Made by a program: the position numbers and the translations under genes. The notes beneath the pieces are model-generated. The model made no database searches. It saw only the letters and a list, made by a program, of their open reading frames with translations, and was not told the DNA's origin. From Scenedesmus sp. ARA3 (lineage: Eukaryota > Chlorophyta > Chlorophyceae > Sphaeropleales > Scenedesmaceae): 64,000 nt of DNA. The stretch spans positions 2,380 through 66,379 of the forward strand of contig RWJK01000510.1 of NCBI GenBank assembly GCA_004335835.1, in the 5' to 3' direction. The first letter of the stretch is position 1; every line of letters starts with the position of its first letter. Of this stretch, positions 14,912-26,910 are shown piece by piece.

Positions 14912-16202
14912 GGGCAGCAGCACAGCTCAATAGACAAAGGCTCACCAGCTGGGCGCTGCAGCAGCTGTGTGTGGAAGCTCTCTGCGGCGTTGCTGCACTC
15001 ATGGCTGATGACTGACGTCATACGATGCATGCGGTGTGTACAGCAACCAGCATGTGCTTGAGAGCAACCTAGAGCGTATATTTTGTTGTTTTACATGGAC
15101 TTAGCGTGTAAACTCAAGAGACATTATGATAACCAGCCGCTGTCAAGCTGCAATGCACAAACACTGTTGGAGAAGGTTGGCGTCTCGAAGCTTGCCTACC
15201 CTTGGAGGTTTACAGTGCTACGGAGCTCCGCCAAGCGGAACTGAGTGCTGGCAGCAGCTGCATCCTCCAGGCGACTGCCACTCCAATCATTGGTTTCCTG
15301 TGTTAGACGCTTTACAACGGTCAGAGATTAACACAGAACATGACAGCCTGACGAGAAGCACCATTACATAAGGCCTTCTCCCTTGCACAGCAATACCAAC
15401 TGACAAAGGAACACTCAGCAGCAGCACTTTGCACTGTATACAGCACATGTGTGTACCAGCTTGCTGATACTACAAGCGCTCCTATTGGAACTACAATAAC
15501 CTGCTGTACCGTGCTTATCTCAGTGCCCAGCAAAGTACCCAGTAGTGGCACTGCTGCATGAGTAATTGAGGGATGACAAGGCTGCTGTCGTCTGCGTGAT
15601 GCCAAACTGGTACAACAGCTATTATGTGGCTGCTGGTCCACTGGGTTCTGACCTCATAACAAGCAAAGAGACTGGCTTAACCCACCTGCCTGCATTGGTC
15701 AAATGCACGTAAGCATTTGGCGGTCAAACCATGGATGCCAAGACATTGAAAGACATTCAATGCAGCCACTACACTGCAGATCACTGGCCTGGTGGTTGAC
15801 ATACAATGAAGACAAGAAGAACGACTGATAGTGTGCGAAGTGCAGGGTTCACACGGTCGGCCAGAGCAGATCAGCAAAGACGCACTGTTGATCATTTTTG
15901 AACAGAAGACACACACGTACCCTTGTAACAAGCGCAGCATGCACCATGCTCATTCCAACATACGCCAGTTATTCATGCTGCAGTGATGCTGAGCCGCCTG
16001 CACCGTCAAAAATCAAAGATGCAATCACCCCACATATGGCAGTGGTGTTCATGACACATACTGGATATCACTCATTCAAGAAGCTCGTTCAAAACAATCG
16101 TTGATGTCAAGGAAAACACCAACTTGACAATGGTGCACCCTGTGGTTGTGCTGCAGACGAAGCATAACAAGCAGCATCACCCCCATCCCTTTCCCTGATT
16201 CA
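14912..16202. other. Intergenic between two 3' ends
   Basis: Convergent 3' flanks of the FMO gene (plus) and the lectin-repeat gene (minus). No coding sequence recognised. A possible FMO poly(A) signal is at 15107-15111. Confidence 0.5.
15107..15111 (+). terminator. Possible TGTAA polyadenylation signal of FMO
   Basis: TGTAA 196 bases after the FMO stop codon, the position and word usual for green-algal 3' ends. Candidate only. Confidence 0.3.
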
Positions 16203-18079
16203 CTACTGCTTGACCAACGCCAGCATGGCATTCTTGTCTTCCTCACTGAGTGATGCCCAATCATCTGGCAGCAGCAGCAGCAGCACGGCAACACCAGCAC
16301 GTTGTAGCATAAAACCACAATTACTGCATGCACCCATAGGCAAGGCTGCAGTGGTTGCTGATCGACAGCTGAGTGGTCAGCGCACACAACAGCGGCGACA
16401 GTGTAGACGTGGCACCACTGCTTGCATGCAGTTGTTGCTGCACAGAGCATGTCATTCACAGCAAACCACCATTTGTCAACTATTTGGCAATGGAACTGCT
16501 GGGGCTCACCTGCTGAGAAATACGCTGTGCTTGCATCAGCAGTCTGTGCTGCAACGCTGGGTGTGGCAGTGGTGGGTGCTGATATCTTCAGGTTGTTCAA
16601 GTTGTTGAGAATGGCATCAAACTCCCCTGCCACAATACCAGCAACGTTGCCCATGGAGCCCAGGTTGATGCCAGCAGCTCCGCTAGCCGTGCTTGGGATG
16701 ACGGCATCAATGACAGAGTTGATGGAAGAACCCAGCTGCTGCCAGGCGGAAGTGGTGAGGTTCGCGACGCTGGTCACCAGCTTGAGCGGCTCAAGCAGAG
16801 GCAGGCTGTTGCCTGAGCTGAGCAGGGTCACAAAGCTTGCGAGAGATGTGGCGTTGACACGCAGCAGAGCCTGCAGAATCATACAACAGCAAGCTATTTG
16901 GGCACATTTTTCTTGCCGAATATGCATAGCGCTTGTGTGCCCTGCATGTTGGTGCGTCATCAGCAAGCATTGTGGAGGTTTGCTGCAGCATGCTGATAAA
17001 ACCAGTAGAAACCAGTGTGCTTGGCGCAGTGTTGCTCACCTCTAGGGATGGAATGCTGGGCAGTGTAGGGAGGATGATGTTCGGCAGAGTGCCGTTGAAG
17101 CTAGACACTACGCCCAGGCTGGCTGCAAGGGCTTTCAGGTTGGGTATGGTGAGCAGCCTGATTGAAGGCACCGCAGTCTCCACCGCAGTTTCCAGAGTAG
17201 TGATGATGGTGGGGAGTGATGTCAGGTTGGCCAGCAGCTGCTTCATGCTGCTTAACTGAGCACTTGGAATGGTAAACAGAGGCAGGCTCAGGTTGGCTGC
17301 AGGGTTGAGGAGCGCCGTGCCAAAATCAGCCAGAAGGACTGATGGAAGGGTCAGCCCAGGAATCAACGCCTTGATGGCTGTAAACAATAGGGTATTGCAG
17401 TGCGGCAACACACAAATGAGGGTGTGATTCAAGTGTGGTGCCAGGTCAGCATCTAGGAATGTGCACACTGGCAGGCTTGTGCGTTTCTGTTTTATAAGCA
17501 CAACAAGCGCAATTGCATGCAGGCAAGGCTGCTGTGCTGCTCAACGGTAAGCAATGGCTACAGTACCAGGGGTCACAGGGCAACAAAATAAAAAGCAAGC
17601 AAAATGCACATGCTACACCCTTACCATTTGCAGTCATGTTGGAGATGATCATCTTGGGTAGAGGAAGGCCCAAGTCATGTGCTGCAGTAACCACGGCGGC
17701 GCAGCAAGCACATCTGTCATAATAGCCAAGGCTACCAGCTGGTACACATCAACTACAGCAGGCACTGATGTGCTATGTCTACAGTTCAAAGTTGAAATGC
17801 ACAGAGCTAGCAAAACAAATTGCTGCTAAACGGTGAAAGCAGAACACATGCTGCAGCAGCAGTTTCATTACAAGCTCACCTGCTAGCCACTGTGCGACAA
17901 CATCCTTCAGGCCCATGCTGTCAAGTGTAGCAACTGCGGTGCTGGAGGCACTTGCTGATGCCTGGGCAGCCTGCAGGCCCATACTGCTTGCCAGTTGCAG
18001 CAGTCCGCTGATGGACACAGCCGGCAGCGTGAGACCTGGAAGGTTCACTGGCAGAGCAACGCCGCTGAAGGGTACAAAA

Positions 18080-18119
<40 letters not shown>

Positions 18120-21100
18120 GCAGCAGATGTGACATGGAGTTGAGGTGTGTGGGCCTGCTTCAAGCTATGGTTGTACCAAGGCCTGAAACAACAGGCTTTA
18201 AATGCCAAACAGATGAAATTCTTAGGCTAGCAATATTAGTACTCTCTCTTGGGCGCTGCTCCCATGCCAGTGGCACATACCTCTTTGTGAGGATAGTTGG
18301 CAGAGACTTGAGGCCAGGCAGCAGCAAGGCCACAGATGCAACCGTGCCTGACGGGATCTTGAAGACAGGAACGTTCAAGGTTGCTGGCTTGCTGAACAGG
18401 GGGAAGCTGATGTTGGGGATGATGATTGATGGGTGAACCAGGCCAGGAATGAGGGCCTTCAGTGCTGCAGGAGTGGCACAGGTAGCAGTACCATGATTAG
18501 CACGCAAAGCATGCCAAAACCAGTAAGCCAGCACACAGCAGATGCAAGAGATGAGCCTTGTGAGCAGAATACATGGATATATATAATACATATTCCACGC
18601 AGGGTGTTCCCCTGGCACTCCACCTTTATTTTTTGCAAAGAGACAGTTTACAACCTACCATTTAGCTTGACGTCGCCTACTGTCATGATGGGCAGCTTGG
18701 CTGTGCTCCGGACTGCCCCGACCCACTCCACCACAACATCTGACATGTTGTACTTCTGGATGTTGGCCAGATTGATGGAGGGGAGGTCTGGCAGCTTGTC
18801 CACAAATGTCTCAGCCATGTCAGACAGGCCAACCAAAGTGACTTTGGGGATGTCAAGGTCGGGCAGCATTGCAGCCAGGTCTGTGGTCGCAACACAAGCG
18901 AGGGCAGAGAAACGGCAGCAGCAGTCATCACTGGTGTTGCCAAGGGGCTGTCACAAGCAAGTCACCCAACCACTGTAACGGCTGTGATGCTGCTGGGGTC
19001 ATTTGACAGCAGGAAATAGCGAGGCAGGTGACGTTAACAGCATGTTGCACGACATGCAAGAACAACAAGCACCACATACACACCCACCCACCTGGCACTA
19101 TGACGGTGATGTTGTCAGGAATTACCAGGCTTGCTAGTGTGCTGAGTGGCAGTAGCTTGGAGACCTGTGCCATTGCTGCATCTGCAGGTACCGGCAACAC
19201 AACATAAGTATGACAGCCAGAAGGGATGGCACACATACCCAGTGTTGGCAGCAGTTAATTACCAGCAAAATCATCCGTCGTGATTGCAACGCAAGCAGAA
19301 AAGCGAGCACAGCAAAGTACAATTTACAGGCATGCATCACACACCTGGAAGCTTGAACACTGGCAGCTTCAGGTCAGCTGGTGCCTTGAACAAAGGGAAT
19401 GAGATGTTTGGAACCATGATGGCTGGAACCTGGAAGCCAGGGATGAACATCTTCAGAGCACCTGTTGCAACACACACACGAATGCCTTGTGATGCCATGA
19501 TTTTTATTGATTTGCTCGACACACAATGCCATCCATCTGCCAGGCAAGCTCAGCCACAAGCATCCATACTTATGGGCCTGCCGCTGCAGCCGAAGCCCAT
19601 AGCAAGGGCTGTACTCACCTAAGCTGGTGGCATTGATGGCAAGCTTAGGCAGGGGCATTTTGGCAGCTGATGCCGCCACCCATTGCGCAATTGCGTCGAC
19701 GCTGCTAGCGTTCGCAGCGCCAACCTTGAACAGGTTGGTGAGCAAGGTTGTTGTCTTGTCTGGAATCTTGGAGATGAAGGGCAGTGCCATATCCAAACTG
19801 ACGTTCAGGCCAGCCACTTTTGGAAGACCAGCATTGCAGTTGCATGCCTGCGACACATAACAGCACAGCATGTGAAATTACAGGAATACTACTGAGGCAC
19901 AGCATATCTGGCGTCACCAAGTGCCAGGTCAGGCAGCTTAAATGATACAACTGGGCTTTGCTAGTATGCAGCAGCCGCAATGCTGTTTAGCCTAGCGCAC
20001 CTTCCAAGCCTTGGACATGTACATGCCTGTAGGATCAGGAAATGTGCAGCACAACCCACGGAGCTCAGAGGGTGTTGCAAATTTAGCAGGCCAACAAAGT
20101 TTGTGGCAGCCATTGTACATCACAAGACACACAAGCTGTAGATGTGTCCCTGTGCTGGGTCAGAAGACAGGCTGCATGGTCGGGCCAGCGCACCCTACAT
20201 ATTGCAGTGCTGCTGGTCACCAGGAAAAGAATGCAGAGGTGACACCACCTAATCACCTTTTTGTGTGTTGGAAATGACGGGCAAGAGGTCCAGCACTGGC
20301 CCAGTATGTTCTATGCAGGGGTAACCCAGCAGGGCTTGTCCTGTGGGGTGCAGCGTTGATGCAGCGTTGATCGCCATAATCTTGCCAGTGCAGTAGCCAC
20401 CCAAGCCCAACAAACCAACAGAGGTACCTGCAGGCAGGGCATACATCAATGCATGCAACGCATAAGGGCACTTCATGTGCTCCACAACACAGAAGCAGTT
20501 GCACATGCACACAAGAAACATTAGGAAGCCCTAGTTGTCAAGCAGCAGCAGTGGCAGCGACAGTTATCATAGGCCTGCCAAGCGCCTCCTGCATCTGTCA
20601 GTGCTGGTGCTGCCTCCTTTTTACTGCTGCTGCTGCTGCTGCTGCTGTTCTCAGCATTACTGGGCACCTCAACACTAGTTTGTGCTCTTGAAATGGTAAG
20701 CACATCAATGGCAGGGCACAAGGCCCAGCATGCTGGCAACAGTCATGTCAAAAGCAGCTGCTCACAGTTCTGTCGGTCCAGCTTGCAGGCCAGGTTGTGG
20801 CAGGCATAGCCGATGGTGGCGCCCTGCATGCAGCAGCATGCCAGACATCGGCCATGGCCCACCCATGCGTCTGGTCCTTGTGTAGTGCATGGTAGTCATG
20901 ACAACTGATCAGTGATATTACTTGGGCTGTGTGCTTGATGTGTCCTGCCATAACTCAGTAATGCCATAGCTTCAGCGTTTGCTCGTGTAGACAATGTGTG
21001 CATTACATTGTGCTCTCAATTCGCCTTGGCTACGCAGCCAGCACTCACCAACAGCGGCTGGGGCGTGACGTTGACACCATAGCATATCATCTTGAGCATA

Positions 21101-23079
21101 TCCATACCAAGGCCACTCAAGGCACAGGTGTCAGTTGGGCACTTGCCATTTGCGCATCCCATCGCAGCGGAGGGCTTGCAGCCCACTGTCGGTGTTGGTG
21201 CTGGCGCTGGAGTGGGGCTGGGCTTGATGATGACCGGCGGGGGTGTCACAACAGGGCTGGGAGTTGGCACAACCACGACCGGCGGGCTTGGCTGGGCTGG
21301 TGTGGGGCTTGGCACATCACCTAATGGGCACGAGCGCACAACCCAAACAAACTGCAGCTGCTGCAGCTTGCCCACCTGCAGGCAGCCATCCCAGCGGGTA
21401 CTGTGAATGTGCTATAGTCGACTGGCGACAGCAACAGCGCAGCATGAGGTACCGTCTTGGCTGCAATAGCAAAAGCGCAACTGCTTATGCATGCTTTTTG
21501 AACAACAGAGCATACAATAGCACACCTTGGCGCTGGTGTTGGGTACGTCTGTATAGCCCTTGAAGAAGCCTAGAAAGCGCACGCTGGAGGTTCCAGCAGA
21601 TGACTGCACGGCGCCTGAAGGAGCACTGGGCACCAAGGGAGCAGTGCTCTGGCCGTTGCCAATCATAATCTGCCTGTTTTTGTTCGTAGATAGCTTCAAG
21701 TATGTGATGCAGCTGCAGCAGTGATGTATACAACAACAGCGGCAAGACACACAGTACAGTAGTAGTCCCAGCCACCGCAGCTGTACATAAATACAGCAGG
21801 ATACTTACATGCTTACAAGCCACATGCAAACTCGCTGTCAACAGCAGTATTCTTTCATGAAAGAGAAGCATGATTCGGGCAAAAATGGTTAAGGTGTCAC
21901 TGGCTGCTTGCTGTTGCTCTTATGGTCTCAGACCTGGCGTTGAATCTGTGCTCCGCCTTCACAAAGTACTCGCCAGCCTGCAGGCAGAAAACACATGCTT
22001 GGCTGATTAACACAAGTCAACACAGCATGGGTTGTTGCTGGCCTGCACCAAACTGTGGCATGCCTGTAGATAAGCATGATGCAGAGACGGATCTCAGCAA
22101 CACAGATGCCGCTTGTCCTGCAAAGGGTCTGGCATCAAGTATTCTTGCACCTGCAGCTTGAGGTCATTGGTGAAGTAGGCTTTGGTGCCATCGCCCTCTG
22201 TCCCCAGCCTCAACGCATTGGCAGCATCATAGCCTGCGCAGCATGACAACGGCGTAAGCACGTGAGCATGGTCACTGCCTCACTCTGCACAGCGCGATAT
22301 CAAAGCTGAGCACGCAAAGAGAGGGTTTCAGCACAGAGCTTAGATATTGTTTGCAAAGAGGCTGCTCTCTGTCGTGAGCGCGTGTACAAAACTCACTCAA
22401 AGGAGCGCAAGGAAGGTAAAGTAGTGAATCGTGTCGGTGCTGCACGTCCTGCTCCAGGTGATGAATAGCAGCATGCTCACCATATGTTGGTTTCACACCA
22501 CGGACACAGCCCTCCTCCTGGTCGTAGTACAAATTGACCTTGGTCATGTCACCCTTGATCTTGAAGGTGGTTTCCTGCAAGAGCAACCCACAGGCGCACA
22601 CACTAGGCGCAGCTCAACAGCACCACAACACAGCACACAAACACAGACAGGCATGTTGTGTGGGCAATCTACTGCCAATGGCGCTTATGCAGATGTTCAA
22701 AGTTATCCTGACCAGCAGGAAGCACGGGAACGTTGCTACACACCTGGGTGTAGAGTTGGAATGATGACAACCATTTTGCCCCAGACATCCAGGAGCTGCT
22801 GTCGACTTGAGTGGTGCAGCCTGCAGTTGCTGCAAAGCACCAAAAAACACCACGAGCAGTATATGTTGTGAGTCCTGCACGGCTGATGCACGTGGTGTTC
22901 ATGCACTCATCCAGCACTTTGCAGAAGCTTCAGCAAGTAGTGCTGCTGCACTTCATGCTCACTGTCCCGCTCAGGCAGCGAACTCTCTACCAATGTTTTT
23001 CGCATATGATATGATTACCTGCAGCGACTGCTATCAGGGCCAGCAGCGTAGCCGCTGCCAGCAATGCCCTCGGCACCAT
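16203..23079 (-). CDS. Secreted jacalin-like lectin with novel tandem repeats
   Basis: Twenty exons, 990 residues, all joins phase-consistent: 23019-23079, 22744-22820, 22481-22574, 22151-22233, 21934-21977, 21526-21712, 21049-21375, 20766-20823, 20257-20427, 20001-20026, 19619-19847, 19345-19461, 19092-19181, 18659-18880, 18281-18464, 17880-18064, 17625-17681, 17040-17377, 16510-16870, 16203-16264. Residues 1-20 are a signal peptide (MVPRALLAAATLLALIAVAA). About 45-200 resembles a jacalin-type beta-prism lectin: VNLYYDQEEGCVRGVKPTYG, LQAGEYFVKAEHRFN, LSTNKNRQIMIGNG, RFLGFFKGY. Residues 204-247 are a Pro/Thr/Val hinge as in algal wall proteins, then a Cys-rich part to about 385. The rest holds three divergent A/B repeat pairs (A: ALIPGL...IPNISFPLF...VPVFKIP; B: ...VV.QW...LPLPKM.I.N.T), mostly bounded by phase-1 introns, and a short acidic tail (DDWASLSEEDKNAML). 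It is probably extracellular. I do not recognise the repeats. Confidence 0.85.
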
Positions 23080-23132
23080 GCTGAGCAGCCTGAAGCGATG
23101 GGGATACGCAGCAGGCACCGCGTGAGTTTGGC

Positions 23133-23176
23133 AACCGCGCACATTAAACGTTGCGTAAACCGCGCACATTAAACGT
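23133..23176. promoter_or_regulatory. 19-bp direct repeat upstream of the lectin gene
   Basis: Two exact copies of AACCGCGCACATTAAACGT, 25 bases apart start to start, lie 54 to 97 bases upstream of the lectin-repeat ATG. Their place suggests a duplicated regulatory site, but no function is shown. Confidence 0.45.
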
Positions 23177-24015
23177 AGTTAGAGGTTTAATAGCACAGCG
23201 TAGCACGGCACTCTGGCTGACTAGCGCTTCAAGTGCTGCTTCCGCTGCACGCAGTACCAGCACAGTTGCTGGCCTGAAAATGGTAGCGAACACCCACGCA
23301 CTGTCACCTATGGATGCTTCTAAGGTGTTCTTGTTTCTCCTCCTGTGACAATGGCCTCCACGTTTGGCTTTATCGCGCAGCACGCAATCTATGGTGAGAG
23401 AGCTACTCTGCACTTGTGGAAATACGTGTAGTCAAATCATTACTGGAATAGGTTACTAGTAGTACTACCTAAGGCGTACGTTTTTTGAAAACTAACACTT
23501 AACAGAACCCTAACCACTGCGACATAGTGCCTTGCACTACCAGGATGCATGAATACCGGGGCGAGCAGTTGGCAGACTGGTACGTGACGACCCGTACTAC
23601 GTTCACCCTTTCGCTGTTATGTTGCTGCCCATTATACCATTGCCCCCTCCCCTCTGCGTGCTTACCGCACTCAGTGCAGGCTGCCAGGTCAGTTACTGGT
23701 TGACGATTGGACAGACATGTATTCAAGGGTTACAACGTGCAAGCAGGTCAATCTTTACACGTATAATGCAGCATAATGAGTGCTCACATGGCTAGAAATG
23801 GTCCCCCAAAAGGCCACCATGGCTGCTGAACCTCAGATTGCAAGCATGTGCAGCTCCTGCTTCTGCCTGTAGCATACTAAACCCCTGTTGCAGTGAAAGA
23901 ATGACAGATGATGTCACAGACCCTGTCGTTACAATTGTACTGCCACAGGCCTTGCCTAGTGAGTGAGTGAGTGACTACCCAGGCAGCTCTGCAGCTCCTG
24001 GGTATGTTAAGGCTA

Positions 24016-24098
24016 AGAGGGTGTGTGTGGCCAGGGGCGGCGCCCCTGGGCTCCACACCCTCTACCCGTCCACTTGCGCCCTCCTTGCCTAGGAGGGC
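24016..24098. other. Two adjacent perfect hairpins
   Basis: First hairpin, 24016-24064: an outer stem of AGAGGGTGTG with CACACCCTCT encloses an inner stem CCAGGGGC/GCCCCTGG with a GGC loop (24031-24049). Second, 24078-24098: GCCCTCCT/AGGAGGGC with a five-base loop. They lie about 260 to 340 bases past the stop of the lumen-protein gene (minus). They could be a 3'-UTR structure, a small folded RNA, or a relic of a foldback repeat. Confidence 0.5.
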
Positions 24099-24354
24099 AG
24101 CCAGCACCGTCACCTGTCGAGCTCTGTCACAGGCACCATGCCTTCCAGTGGAAGAACACAGCACTGCATGGCATGCAGTGCATGCGCATGCATGCACATG
24201 AGTCAAGCTGTGTCTGCATGCATATGCATATATATGCTCGAACACAACGCTTGCAAGAACCCTTACCACTACAGGTTATAAAACATAAACATGAAAGTTG
24301 CCGCCCGGTGTAGTACTCGTGCTGCTGCAAAACCGCGTGCTACCAGCAGTACAA

Positions 24355-25586
24355 TCACTTGCGCCTGCTGCTTGGCTCCTCTTCCGGCTCCTTCAGAATG
24401 CCGATGAAGCTCTGGAACTCCTTCTCGCTCATCTTCAGCTGCTCTGCCTTGCCGCTGTCCTCCTCAAACTCGATGGGTGTCATGTCATCCTCCCACTGGC
24501 CATCAGAGAACATCATGAATAGCACGTAGTCATCTGACAGGTCAACCTGCGACCCAGCAGTAGCAGCAGCAGCAGCAGCAATTTGTAGAGAGGGTCCGCC
24601 ACTGGCCCTGCTGCAACAAATCCGATGCAACACTGCTAGCGCTGCCAGTGCATGATGATGCTCCTGTAGGGTTGCATGTCTGCGATGTACACATGGGATT
24701 GCAGGTGTGCGCAGCATGCCCTGCTGCTCGACTGTGCGCAGGCCATGACGCACCTGAGGCAAGCTGTCTGTCTCCAGTGCATACACCTGCTCTGTCTTTG
24801 TGTCCCTCAGCAGGATGGCGCCAGGCACCTCCATGTCCAGGCGCACAGACACCCAGGTGCCACTGCGGCGGCGCAGCTGCACACGGCCATCCAGCCCGCG
24901 CCTGATGCCATACTTGTTCCTGCAAGCCAATACGAAGCACAGAATCTTCAGATGAGAGAGTTTGGCAAATCCTGGGATGATGAGGTACATGTCATGCTGC
25001 AAGGCACCAGTGCTGATGTTGACAAGTTGCACAGGCAGCGGGTGAGTGCATGGTGAACATCATTGCGGTGCTGTTGCTGCCGTCCATACTGTGGTGTTCT
25101 GGCGCGATCCTGTGCTCTTTCATAGTTGTGTAATACACGGTGCAAGAAACTGCCAGTCAGTAGCAACACGAATTTGCATCTTGCTCAAGGAAAGCAAGGC
25201 CTCTGCACATTCTTACGCGACACAGATGTGCACTGCAGGGGCACAGCGTACCTGATGTTGTCTAATGAGCGCTGATCCCTGAGTTTGTTGTCATCCTCCA
25301 GCTTCATGTACTCCTCGAGGGCCTTGCTGCTGCTGACGGCAGTGGTGGCCGCAGCCTGTGCAGCTGGCACTGGCAGTACAGCTGCTGCTAGGCCTGCAGC
25401 ACCAAAGCTAAGCAGCTGCAACAGCTGCCGCCGGCTGTACTGCTGCTGTGACTGCTGCTCTGCTACCAGGTCTCGCTGTCCCTGCCGTTTGCTGCTACGA
25501 ACAACCGTGCTGCTGCATTGTTTGCTGCTGCACGCTGATGAGGCGGCCAGCCGGCCAGACTGCTGTCGGGCAATGAGCTGCTGCAT
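24355..25586 (-). CDS. Thylakoid lumen protein precursor, unknown function
   Basis: Three exons in frame, 230 residues: 25252-25586, 24754-24919, 24355-24546. The N-terminus (MQQLIARQQSGRLAASSACSS, Ser/Arg/Gln-rich) fits a chloroplast transit peptide. It is followed by SRRQLLQLLSFGAAGLAAAV and LPVPAAQA|A: a twin-arginine, a hydrophobic core and an AxA cleavage site, as in lumenal proteins exported by the Tat route. The mature part (about 150 residues) has LEEYMKLEDDNKLRDQRSL, then YGIRRGLDGRVQLRR, WVSVRLDMEVPGAILLRD and VLFMMFSDGQWEDDMTP, and ends in acidic residues (EPEEEPSSRRK). It looks like a soluble alpha/beta lumen protein but I cannot assign a family. It is transcribed away from the ARM gene on its right. 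Confidence 0.85.
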
Positions 25587-26910
25587 GACGAATGTTGCGG
25601 GTCAGGTTGTTGTCCAGCCTGCAATCCGCAGAAACAAACAGATCACTAGAAACCATCATCCGGCCATTTTCGCTCCAAAAAACCTCCGCTTCTGCAGCTA
25701 CCGGTACCGCCAAGAACACGAAGCAGCAACAGCAGCAGCGGCAGCAGCAGCAGCAGCAACAGCAGCAGGCACCAGTAGCAGCAACAGCGCAAGGTCGTTG
25801 ACAGCAGCTCCACTATAAGACAATCTACTTTACTACCATTCGCACGTTGTACCTGTGTCCTCAGCTATTCAAGCAAAGGAAGACCGCTTTGCAGTGCTGT
25901 TGCAACAGCCGGCAGCACGACGGCAATGCTCCTGAAACAGTCAGAGCAGCAACACACTTGCAATGCATACAAATCGCGTAATTCAACTTCAGGGCGACAA
26001 GAGGTCAGAAAATCAGGTTATGCCAGGTCAGTGGACACACTACAGACGAGGTTGTCATTACGCAGGAACACTCGTGGGTCTGGTATCTCGCAGTTGAATC
26101 GGTAGAGAGGAAATTATATATACAAATAGCTACTGCGTTTTTCTCTGATACGACAGTTTCGTGGGGTTGTCTGTGGATCAACACGGATGTGGACAACATC
26201 AAGGCTTCCGGGCTGATGCTTGTCCAACAGACGACAACTGTCTGTTTTTCCACGTCGCTCAGTTGTGTTAAGATCGCAACACCAGCTCAAACGCTTCTCC
26301 AAAGAAAAAGCGGGTTGGCGCAAGACTTTGCATAGCACGCGCACCAGCTCAGATTACAATCATCTTAAGCCATGGTGTCAGGTTGTGACCTCTGTTCTGG
26401 GTTTTGATCGGATCGGAGAGCCCGATCCTCTTCAGGCCTGCAGGTGCGTGTTTGACTGCCACTGGCGGGTTGCTGTATGTTCTGTCATGGCATCCAGGAT
26501 GTCTATAATGTAGAGATGATGGAGTTTTCAGTTTCTTTGATGGCGTTGGTTGAGTGAACGCCATATTCGAAATGGTGTATACGATTGACGGCTTCAGCGC
26601 CATCCCTAGCACAGCATGCCATTTGGCAAGCTAGATCGCAACCTGCGGCTGCGTTGATGAGCGTGAAGCACTCTGTAGGCTTTTGGGACCGCTTGGCATG
26701 CCTGCAGGCCCGTAGCTGACCGTCTACCTTGTTTGGTGGCGGGCTGCTGCTCCCACCCCACAGCGTGTTCATCTTTTGCTGCTGCGGACCGTTGTCGTGA
26801 CCTACACAGGGTGGAAGCAAGACCTTCCGAAGCAACAGCTTGCCAGACTGCTGCAGCCCGCATCGGAGCACCGGTTTTGCAGCAGCAACACCTGCCGAAG
26901 CTGCCCCTCC
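25587..26910. other. Divergent promoter region
   Basis: Between the starts of the lumen-protein gene (minus) and the first ARM gene (plus). Contains a (CAG)n/(CAA)-mixed tract at about 25725-25770, probably in the leader of the lumen gene. No further gene recognised. The frame upstream of the ARM start stays open to an ATG at 26776, so that gene could start earlier. Confidence 0.45.

Larger units (their letters stand above)
23080..24354. other. Intergenic, lectin promoter and lumen-gene 3' flank
   Basis: No gene recognised. Besides the direct repeat near the lectin start and the hairpins at 24016-24098, there is a run of alternating purine/pyrimidine GCATGC words near 24160-24236. Confidence 0.5.
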
